Shown here in pieces: positions 1-6,216 of a stretch of DNA of 8,130 bases (its first letter is position 1; every line of letters starts with the position of its first letter). The translations under genes were made by a program, and so were the position numbers. Source of the DNA: an uncultured bacterium (GTDB lineage Bacteria > Bacillota > Clostridia > Lachnospirales > Lachnospiraceae); assembly GCA_946543095.1 (NCBI GenBank), contig CAMNLO010000063.1, forward strand, positions 1 through 8,130, written 5' to 3'. The notes beneath the pieces are model-generated. The model saw nothing but the letters and a program-made list of their open reading frames with translations, did no database searches and had not been told where the DNA came from.

Positions 1-3
1 TGC

Positions 4-73
4 GATCCCCCGGAGGGGCTAAGGAAATGCTGAATTATTCAGCATTTCCTTAACCCCCATGTGGGCGGGGATC
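4..73. repeat. Nested inverted repeat with long hairpin
   Basis: The core is a perfect 15-bp stem (20-34 with 38-52) around a 3-nt loop (35-37). One C/A mismatch (19/53) separates it from four more G-C pairs (15-18 with 54-57), giving about 20 bp of nearly continuous stem. An outer 7-bp arm, GATCCCC (4-10) with GGGGATC (67-73), encloses the whole unit. The C-run at 7-11 can instead pair with the G-run at 15-18, so alternative folds are possible. No T-run follows the stem, so it is not a textbook intrinsic terminator. It could be the transcript end of an upstream gene outside the window, a dispersed palindromic repeat (REP/MITE-like), or an RNA-processing structure. The pairing is read directly; the role is unknown. 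Confidence 0.75.
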
Positions 74-75
74 AC

Positions 76-104
76 TTCAATATCCGGGCGGTTTTTGTTA
101 CAAT
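76..104 (+). promoter_or_regulatory. Candidate promoter for the kinase operon
   Basis: A TACAAT box (99-104, five of six matches to TATAAT) lies 17 nt downstream of TTCAAT (76-81, three of six matches to TTGACA). Transcription would start near 111, about 80 nt before the GTG proposed as the kinase start. If real, it excludes translation from the in-frame GTG at 61, which would lie upstream of the transcript. The -35 element is weak, so this is tentative. Confidence 0.4.
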
Positions 105-192
105 AGATCCGGATACATTTTTCCGAGAAGGATCAGGGCGCTGCTGGGGGAGCATCGTGCCGTTTTCATTACCGGAAGACAGAGGGCAGAGG

Positions 193-2805
193 GTGAAAAG
201 AGGGCTGATCATCATCATAAATCTTCTGATCATGGGGTTTATCCTGTTCTTTATCATCAGGTATGCCAACACAAAGGTGGAAGAGAGCGGTAAGAATGAG
301 ATCATGGCCTTTGAAAAGATGACCATGACCACCAATCAGATCATCGCAAACTACCTTGAGGATGAACAGCGTCTTTGTGATATCTGGGCAAACTATATCG
401 ACCGCGCGGCCTCGGAAGGCGCCCCCATGACGGCGGAGGAGGCCATCGCCTTTATCCGGAAGGCAAAGACCTCCTCGGAGATCGAGGGCCATCTGATCTT
501 TGCCCCCGAGCTGGAGGGCCTCTCCACGAAGGCCAGGGTGTCCGATCCCGGGGACGATACGGTTTCCTATAAAAAGATCAATATCTTTGACAATATGGAC
601 AGCGTAAGCGGTACGGAGGGCGCAGTCAATCTTACAAGGGCCTACACCAATCCCATGAACGGAGTGCAGTCCATTGCGTTTTTGAATGATGTGACTGTTC
701 TGGACGAAGAAAGCGGCGAGGAGATACAGGGCCTTCTGATGCGTGTGGTGCCCCTGAGCCGCCTGGAGCAGAAGCTGGTCTTTCTGAAGGGCGAGTACGA
801 GAATGTGGAGATCAGCATCGTGGACCGGGAGGGCAATTATGTGGTCCATGGCAGGTCCTTCAAGAACAGCAATTTCTTTGAATACTACAAATCCTATAAT
901 CCCGCCACATCCGGGGAATATGAGGATGTGACCAGACAGATCGCCGGCGGGACAGGGACCATGATGATCAAAAACTCCAAGGGAGAGGACTGCGTGCTTT
1001 CCTACATGCCGCTGGAGACCATGACCACCTGGTTCCTTCTGGCCTATATCCCGGCAGACGATCTCATGACGAGCCGGTCCATAGACTGGCTGCTTCTTGG
1101 CATCGCATCTCTTGGGTTTCTGCTTCTTCTGATCTTCAATTCCATTGTCCTCATGATGTACAACAGAGAGCTGTCGGAGGCCGCGAGGCAGGCCAATCAG
1201 GCCAATGAGGCAAAATCCAGCTTTTTATCCACCATGTCCCACGACATCCGCACCCCCATGAACGCGATACTGGGCTTAAACGAGATGGTCCTCAGGGATT
1301 CGAAGGAAGACGATATCAGAATGTATGCGGAGAGCATCAAAACCGCGGGCAATACGCTCCTTGGCATCATCAATGACATTCTGGATTTCTCCAAGATTGA
1401 AGCGGGGAAAATGGAGATCATCAATGTGGACTACAGCTTTGTGTCCCTTCTGAATGATCTTGTGAACATGGTGCAGAAGAAAGCGGAAGACAAAGGGCTT
1501 TCCTTTCATTTAAACATCGACAGGAATATTCCCGCCATCCTGAACGGAGATGAGATCCGGATCAAACAGATCATCATGAATATCCTCTCCAATGCGGTAA
1601 AATACACCAGGCAGGGATCGGTCACCTTCTCTGTTTCGGCTAATAAGCCTCAGGAGAAAACGGATCCGGTGGTGCTCCGGGTCAGTGTCGCGGACACCGG
1701 CATCGGCATTCAGCCGGAAGACCTGGACCGGCTGTTCGTGGCCTTTGAACGCATCGATGAAAAGACCAACAGAAACATCGAGGGGACAGGGCTTGGCATG
1801 GCCATCGTCCAGCGTTTCCTTGCCATGATGGGGAGCCGTCTGGAGGTGGCAAGCGAATACGGGAAGGGCTCCGTCTTTTCCTTTGACCTTGAGCAGAAGG
1901 TGGTGAAATGGGATCCCATCGGTGATTTTGAGGAGGCCTTCCGACGGGCCTCGGGAGAGCTGGCAGACTACCATGAGAAGTTTAAGGCCCCGGATGCGAG
2001 AGTTTTGGTGGTGGATGATAATCCCGTGAACCTTACGGTGTTCGCAAGCCTCTTGAAGCGGACCGGGATGCAGATCGACACGGCGGAAAGCGGTGAGGAA
2101 GGCATCTCCTGTTTCCTCAAAAAACACTATGATGTGATCTTTCTGGACCATATGATGCCGGATAAGGATGGGATAGAGACCCTGCAGGAAATGAAGGGCA
2201 TCACAGATTCCCCCAATGGAAAAACTCCCGTGATCTGCCTGACCGCCAATGCCATATCCGGGATGCGGGAGATATACACCAATGCCGGATTTGATGACTA
2301 TCTCACCAAGCCCATCGATGCCGAGCGGCTGGAGATGATACTTTTGCAGTATCTTCCGGGAGAGAAGGTGGAGGCAGCTGCCGCATCCGATGAGCCGGCT
2401 GCGGAGGAGGAGCTTCCGGAGTTTCTGTATCAGATCAAAGAGCTGGATTTAGCAACGGGTCTGAACTATTGCGGCGATGGTGAGGAATATCTGCTGGCCC
2501 TTCAGACGTACCTGAACAGCGCAGAGGATAAGGAAAAGGAGATCCGGCAGTACTGGGCTGCGGGAGATATCAAAAACGTGACCATCAAGGTGCACGCCCT
2601 GAAAAGCGCTTCCCACGCCATCGGCGCAGGGAAGCTGGGAGAATTCGCCGCAAGGCTTGAGCAGGCCGGAAATAGCGGTGATTCCGAAACGCTTCGGAAG
2701 GAGCTGGAGGATCTGCTGCTTCGCTACAGGCAGCTGGCAGAAAAGCTGGAACCCTTGAGGGATCCGGAGGAAACGCAGAAGGAGGATGCTCCGGAGGGAG
2801 CGTGA
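193..2805 (+). CDS. Hybrid sensor histidine kinase (Cache-like sensor, HisKA, HATPase, REC, Hpt)
   Basis: This is a membrane sensor kinase with a complete internal phosphorelay, 870 aa from the GTG at 193. Visible parts: TM1 about residues 5-22; an extracellular sensor of about 270 residues that looks like a double Cache domain; TM2 about 299-323; HisKA with the phospho-acceptor H350 in SHDIRTPMN; HATPase_c with N-box N467, G1 DTGIG at 501-505 and G2 GTGLG at 531-535; a receiver with acidic pair D608/D609, phospho-acceptor D652, T684 and K706; an acidic linker near 725-742; and a C-terminal Hpt with H801 in KVHALKSASH. All catalytic residues are intact, so phosphate can flow H350 to D652 to H801 and on to an unseen receiver. 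The reading frame stays open back to a GTG at 61, but the added 44 residues are unlike a sensor kinase N-terminus and would place the start inside the upstream repeat and before the promoter. The GTG at 193 has AGAGGG six nt upstream and puts TM1 at the N-terminus. The ligand is unknown. The lipoprotein gene follows within 15 nt. Confidence 0.93.
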   Translation: MKRGLIIIINLLIMGFILFFIIRYANTKVEESGKNEIMAFEKMTMTTNQIIANYLEDEQRLCDIWANYIDRAASEGAPMTAEEAIAFIRKAKTSSEIEGHLIFAPELEGLSTKARVSDPGDDTVSYKKINIFDNMDSVSGTEGAVNLTRAYTNPMNGVQSIAFLNDVTVLDEESGEEIQGLLMRVVPLSRLEQKLVFLKGEYENVEISIVDREGNYVVHGRSFKNSNFFEYYKSYNPATSGEYEDVTRQIAGGTGTMMIKNSKGEDCVLSYMPLETMTTWFLLAYIPADDLMTSRSIDWLLLGIASLGFLLLLIFNSIVLMMYNRELSEAARQANQANEAKSSFLSTMSHDIRTPMNAILGLNEMVLRDSKEDDIRMYAESIKTAGNTLLGIINDILDFSKIEAGKMEIINVDYSFVSLLNDLVNMVQKKAEDKGLSFHLNIDRNIPAILNGDEIRIKQIIMNILSNAVKYTRQGSVTFSVSANKPQEKTDPVVLRVSVADTGIGIQPEDLDRLFVAFERIDEKTNRNIEGTGLGMAIVQRFLAMMGSRLEVASEYGKGSVFSFDLEQKVVKWDPIGDFEEAFRRASGELADYHEKFKAPDARVLVVDDNPVNLTVFASLLKRTGMQIDTAESGEEGISCFLKKHYDVIFLDHMMPDKDGIETLQEMKGITDSPNGKTPVICLTANAISGMREIYTNAGFDDYLTKPIDAERLEMILLQYLPGEKVEAAAASDEPAAEEELPEFLYQIKELDLATGLNYCGDGEEYLLALQTYLNSAEDKEKEIRQYWAAGDIKNVTIKVHALKSASHAIGAGKLGEFAARLEQAGNSGDSETLRKELEDLLLRYRQLAEKLEPLRDPEETQKEDAPEGA

Positions 2806-2807
2806 AT

Positions 2808-2813
2808 GGAGGG
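2808..2813 (+). promoter_or_regulatory. Ribosome binding site setting the lipoprotein start
   Basis: GGAGGG lies 7 nt before the ATG at 2821. The alternative ATG at 2806 abuts the kinase stop codon (TGAATG) and also has a purine-rich site upstream (2793-2800), so re-initiation there is possible. The 2821 start gives the more canonical lipoprotein signal peptide, beginning MKQTWK. Confidence 0.65.
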
Positions 2814-2820
2814 AATCGGG

Positions 2821-4119
2821 ATGAAACAGACATGGAAGGTATTTTTGCTTTTGAGTCTTTTGGTGATGGTGTTTCTGCAGGGCTGCGGCAGTCAGAAGAA
2901 GGAGGATGCTTCCTTTCAGCCAAAGTATGACAGGGATACGGAGTTTTCTTTGACCGTCGCAGGCCATTACGGCAATTTCGAGTCCCTGGAAGCGGAGTTT
3001 GAGCGCTTCTATGAGTATTATCCCAATGCGAATCTGCAGTATGTCACCATGGATGATTATAACAACATTATCTCCAGCGCCCTTGCGGGCAGCGAGCCGC
3101 CGGATATCTTTATCACCAACAGCTGGATGATCGGGAATGAACAGTATGATCCCATGTTTGAAGCCTGTGAGGTGCTGTCCGATCCCTCTGTGGGCATCGA
3201 TTATTCCTGCATTAAGGATTCCCTGCTCCAGACCACGGATTCCGGGGATGTGCTGATGCTCCCCATCTTCACCACCTCCTACGGGATGCTGGTCAATATG
3301 GACCTCTTTGAAAAAGAAGGGCTGAAGGTCCCGACAAATTTCGGTGAGCTGATGGAGGTCTGCAGGAAGCTGAAGGCTGCGGGATATGAATCCCCCGTCA
3401 TGGGAACGGACAGATTCAGCGGACCGGGGCTGTTTAACTGCTTTGCCTATCCGATGTATGCCTGGCATGTGATACAAAACAGCGATCAGCTGGAGGCTCT
3501 CAATGGGTTAGAGCCCTCTTCCGGAGAGCTGATGCGTCCTGCCCTGGAGCGGCTTTCCGAATTTGTAAATTCCGACTGCATCGATGTGGCAAAATGCGAG
3601 CAGGAGATCACAGACGATTATGATTCCGTGATCATGCGGTTTTTTGAGGGGGATGTGCCCATGATGCTGGCCTCGGGAGATGTGGTTTCCGGAACGGCCA
3701 AGAGGGAGAGCAAGTCGGATGCTTTTTCCGCCCATCCGTTTCAATACAGATTCTTTGCGGCGCCTGCGGGAGATGAGGGCGGGTATTTCATCAATTCCTT
3801 CAGCATCTTCTTTTCCGTCAATCGACACAGCGAAAATATCGATATGGCCAATGAATTCATGCGGTTTCTGATCAGCAGAAAAGAGCTTGGCAATATGGCT
3901 GCGAAAAAGCACCTGATCGCGCCTCTGGATGATTTTTCGGAGGATGAGCTGTATTCGGCGCTTGCCGATATCCCGGAGGACAGAAGCTTCAGTGACAAGG
4001 AAACGGGTCTGATGGATCCGGCGGTCAGGCAGTTCCGGGCTGCCATCTACGCTGTGGGCAATGGGAAAATGACGGTGGATGAGGCGGTTCTGGCCTACGG
4101 AAAGATTCCGGAGGAGTAA
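2821..4119 (+). CDS. Extracellular solute-binding lipoprotein, family 1 type
   Basis: This is a predicted surface lipoprotein of 432 aa that binds a small solute, most likely a sugar or oligosaccharide. The N-terminus has basic K2 and K6, a hydrophobic core (residues 7-19) and a lipobox LQGC with the lipidated cysteine at C22. The mature part has the usual features of ABC substrate-binding proteins of the family 1 (SBP_bac_1/SBP_bac_8) fold: an early beta strand (FSLTVAGHYG), a PPDIFITNSW segment, a TTSYGMLVNMDLFEKEGL hinge-region stretch, and a C-terminal NEFMRFLISRKELGN helix. Length is normal for the family. It is co-transcribed with the upstream hybrid kinase. No permease or ATPase genes lie beside it, and the operon ends right after it. 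It may feed a transporter encoded elsewhere, or present ligand to the kinase's extracellular domain; the latter is inference. Substrate specificity cannot be read from sequence alone. Confidence 0.9.
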   Translation: MKQTWKVFLLLSLLVMVFLQGCGSQKKEDASFQPKYDRDTEFSLTVAGHYGNFESLEAEFERFYEYYPNANLQYVTMDDYNNIISSALAGSEPPDIFITNSWMIGNEQYDPMFEACEVLSDPSVGIDYSCIKDSLLQTTDSGDVLMLPIFTTSYGMLVNMDLFEKEGLKVPTNFGELMEVCRKLKAAGYESPVMGTDRFSGPGLFNCFAYPMYAWHVIQNSDQLEALNGLEPSSGELMRPALERLSEFVNSDCIDVAKCEQEITDDYDSVIMRFFEGDVPMMLASGDVVSGTAKRESKSDAFSAHPFQYRFFAAPAGDEGGYFINSFSIFFSVNRHSENIDMANEFMRFLISRKELGNMAAKKHLIAPLDDFSEDELYSALADIPEDRSFSDKETGLMDPAVRQFRAAIYAVGNGKMTVDEAVLAYGKIPEE

Positions 4120-4161
4120 GCGCAGGGAAAGCCGCAAAGCGGCGTCTGTGCGTCGTTTTTC
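4120..4161 (+). terminator. Probable intrinsic terminator of the kinase/lipoprotein operon
   Basis: An inner stem GCCGC (4131-4135) with GCGGC (4139-4143) around AAA is extended, after an internal loop, by GCGCAG (4120-4125) with CTGTGC (4145-4150), including one G-T wobble. TCGTTTTT follows directly. It begins right after the lipoprotein stop codon. On the minus strand the same hairpin is followed only by TTTCC, so it is a poor terminator for the converging operon. Confidence 0.6.
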
Positions 4162-4220
4162 CATGCGTAGCTTTTCCCATACCCGCATTTGTGCATACTC
4201 CGCCTTCTGTTGAGATGAAT

Positions 4221-5483
4221 CTAGGGAAGTACAGTGGTGGGCAGCCGCCTCTCTGTAAGTTCCCCCACCGTATAACCGACCCCTTCCTCGTCTAACACCT
4301 CAAGGAATTCCTTTAAGTATTTGCCGTCCTTTCGCACCGTGTGGAAGCTGACAAAGAAATCCTTCTCGTTGGCGTTGACCTCACACATCAGATGGGCGAT
4401 GGTCAGGGAATATACCCCCTCGATAAAGGGCTCCAGGCCGCCCCAGTTCACCTTCCCAACATAACTGATATGGAAGGAGGAGGGGACTCCGTGGGTGGTC
4501 GGGCTGTTTTCAAAGGCATAATTCACTTTGCTCTCCAGATCCGGCTGCGCATCGATCTGTCTGCGGAGCGCATCCACCCGTCTGAATCTCTCCCAGCTTA
4601 TTTCCGGCTGCATCTGAAGGTACATGCGGCTTCGCGTAACGGTGGAGAGCTTGTCTACAGGCCAGTCCTGCATCCTTTTGTCATACTGTATATGCATTTC
4701 CCGGACAATATCCCTGTAGGTGTCGGGGCAGCCCACGTCCTCTCTGTAATTATTGGCGATGCCCACGGTGAATCTGCTTTCCTCCGGAAGGGCCTTCACG
4801 CACATTTTGTATAAAAACGCAGCAAGAATGGAATTGGGGCTGCCGTCGTTGTCACGGGCGTATTTCATCAGAGGCGCTTTGGAAATACGGATGGGATAAT
4901 AGCCGTCGATGCCGTTGGGATCCTTCATCCGTTCCATATAGTCCTTCATGGGCACGAAGGAATCCATGGCAAAATTAAAGTTTCCCAGGGCCTCCCCCTC
5001 CGGCAGGGAGGAAGGATCAGGCTGTGCCTGCTCTTCGGGAGTGATGGGGGTATCGGGAGTCATGATGCCTGCAGCATCCACACTGTGTCCCATGTCCGTG
5101 AAATACTGCCAGAGGGTGGCTTTGATCCAGCGCATGGCACCGCACCCTCCGCAGAAGTTATGGGAGAAGGAGAAAAAGATATCGGAATTTTCATAGGTAA
5201 TGGCAAACAGAAGGCCGCCGGTCTCCTCAGTCCCCAGGCGCACCTGTTTGTCCCCTTCGATCACGGCGATGGGATGCTCGCAGGGCTCAAACACATAGGC
5301 CCCCTCTTCATTGACGGAAACGGATTTTTGGTAATAGGGAAACCGCCGGAAGGCCTTTGCGGCAGCCTCCGTAAGCACGGCCCCGTCCACCTTTTCCTTT
5401 AAGATCACCCTGATCTTTACGGAATACACATCCCGCTTTTTCAGTTCATACAGCAGATAGGAATCAAAATCATATTTCGGCAT
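4221..5483 (-). CDS. CoA-dependent-acyltransferase-like (condensation/alcohol-acetyltransferase fold) protein with altered active-site motif
   Basis: This is a cytoplasmic protein of 420 aa. It resembles the chloramphenicol-acetyltransferase-like superfamily (condensation domains, alcohol acetyltransferases, PapA/WES types), in which a histidine in HxxxDG activates an acyl acceptor. The matching stretch here is SHNFCGGCGAMRW: H108 is kept, the usual aspartate is G112, and cysteines C111 and C114 form a CGGC motif. Upstream, the KAFRRFPYYQ segment (about 43-52) is typical of the N-terminal lobe. Downstream, SYVGKVNWGG (340-349) sits where the second conserved motif near the active-site channel is expected. 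No signal peptide or membrane segment is seen. The ATG at 5483 (MPKYDFD) is chosen because it has a strong AAAGGAG five nt upstream; an in-frame ATG at 5525 would overlap the preceding gene. It is the last gene of the fumarate-reductase-type operon, 13 nt after the iron-sulfur subunit. The true substrate is unknown. The family call rests on remembered motifs, and the protein might be non-catalytic. Confidence 0.7.
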   Translation of the reverse strand: MPKYDFDSYLLYELKKRDVYSVKIRVILKEKVDGAVLTEAAAKAFRRFPYYQKSVSVNEEGAYVFEPCEHPIAVIEGDKQVRLGTEETGGLLFAITYENSDIFFSFSHNFCGGCGAMRWIKATLWQYFTDMGHSVDAAGIMTPDTPITPEEQAQPDPSSLPEGEALGNFNFAMDSFVPMKDYMERMKDPNGIDGYYPIRISKAPLMKYARDNDGSPNSILAAFLYKMCVKALPEESRFTVGIANNYREDVGCPDTYRDIVREMHIQYDKRMQDWPVDKLSTVTRSRMYLQMQPEISWERFRRVDALRRQIDAQPDLESKVNYAFENSPTTHGVPSSFHISYVGKVNWGGLEPFIEGVYSLTIAHLMCEVNANEKDFFVSFHTVRKDGKYLKEFLEVLDEEGVGYTVGELTERRLPTTVLP

Positions 5484-5488
5484 GGCTG

Positions 5489-5495
5489 CTCCTTT
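5489..5495 (-). promoter_or_regulatory. Ribosome binding site deciding the acyltransferase-like start
   Basis: AAAGGAG on the minus strand lies 5 nt before the ATG at 5483 and just beyond the stop codon of the iron-sulfur gene. It supports the 5483 start over the longer in-frame start at 5525, and suggests coupled translation. Confidence 0.75.
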
Positions 5496-5496
5496 C

Positions 5497-6216
5497 TCAA
5501 ATGCCGGGACAGTCAGATGACTCATTTTCCCCGGCAGCGCGTGTTAAAGCATTCAGCATCTTCATGGAAGCGGTGATCTTTATCCCCACGGGGCAGACCT
5601 TGTCGCAGGCAAGGTCATAGGCGCATTCCCGTTGAAAATGCTCCTCATAGATCTCCGCGATCTCTCCTGTCTTTTCCCGGTTTCTCGCAGCCACCAGATA
5701 GCAGTCATTGGCAAAGGGGGCTCCGTAGAACCGCCGCCCGTCCGTGTATTTCGGACATACCTCCAGGCAAAGGCCGCACTTGATACATTTGGCGACGGCA
5801 TAATCCTGCCAAACATCGGTGTTTTCAGCAGGGGAGTATTCTCCGATATAGACATTGTTGTCCATCAGGCTCTCATGGATGGAGGATCTGTCCACCACAA
5901 GGTCATGGACCGTGGGAAACCGGCTTAGAGGCTTCAGGGTGATCTCAGGTTCCTCAATATCCCGTAAAAACGCCTCGCATGCAAGAGAAGGCTTATCGTT
6001 CACGAGCATCGCGCAGGCGCCGCATATGCCCTGGATGCAGGAGCATTCCCATCCGATCCTCGTGGTCCTTTCCCCCTGATCATTGATGATATCATCATGA
6101 AAATTGATATAGTCCAGAAGTCCCGCTACGGTATTATCCATAGGCCCGTCATAGCGGAAGCTTTCCCAGTAGGGCTCATGAAGGGGTGTTTCCTGCCTTA
6201 AAACATTAACTTTCAT
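5497..6216 (-). CDS. sdhB: Succinate dehydrogenase/fumarate reductase iron-sulfur subunit
   Basis: This electron-transfer subunit (239 aa, normal length) carries three iron-sulfur clusters that wire an electron donor to the flavin of its partner. The plant-type [2Fe-2S] ligands are C60, C65, C68 and C80, with the same spacing as E. coli FrdB; an extra cysteine, C58, precedes them. The ferredoxin-like half has C144-x2-C147-x2-C150-x3-C154-P and C198-x5-C204-x3-C208-P. By homology C144, C147, C150 and C208 hold the [4Fe-4S] cluster and C154, C198 and C204 the [3Fe-4S] cluster. The frame is open further upstream (to 6375), but that extension lies inside the flavoprotein gene. The ATG at 6216 has AGGGAG 7 nt upstream, and the gene then overlaps the flavoprotein stop by 11 nt (ATGAAAGTTAA), a typical coupled arrangement. 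No membrane anchor gene follows; the next gene is acyltransferase-like. Direction in the cell is probably fumarate reduction, inferred from the likely anaerobic host. Confidence 0.92.
   Translation of the reverse strand: MKVNVLRQETPLHEPYWESFRYDGPMDNTVAGLLDYINFHDDIINDQGERTTRIGWECSCIQGICGACAMLVNDKPSLACEAFLRDIEEPEITLKPLSRFPTVHDLVVDRSSIHESLMDNNVYIGEYSPAENTDVWQDYAVAKCIKCGLCLEVCPKYTDGRRFYGAPFANDCYLVAARNREKTGEIAEIYEEHFQRECAYDLACDKVCPVGIKITASMKMLNALTRAAGENESSDCPGI

Noticed and set aside
1510..2151. Minus-strand open frame of 213 codons opposite the kinase
   Set aside because: It lies wholly opposite the HATPase and receiver coding sequence and has no motif; a shadow of the real gene.
2449..3477. Long minus-strand open frame (342 codons) opposite the kinase end and lipoprotein gene
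   Set aside because: It is antisense to two well-supported genes, is rich in His, Gln and Ile as complement frames often are, and shows no recognisable domain or ribosome site.
4163..4187. ATGCG/CGCAT inverted repeat as a terminator for the minus-strand operon
   Set aside because: The stem is only five bp with a long loop and no T-run on the minus strand.
4341..4814. Plus-strand open frame opposite the acyltransferase-like gene
   Set aside because: Its residues mirror the opposite coding strand and there is no promoter or family signal.
5484..5525. Upstream start for the acyltransferase-like protein
   Set aside because: It would overlap the iron-sulfur gene, and the ATG at 5483 has a far better ribosome site.
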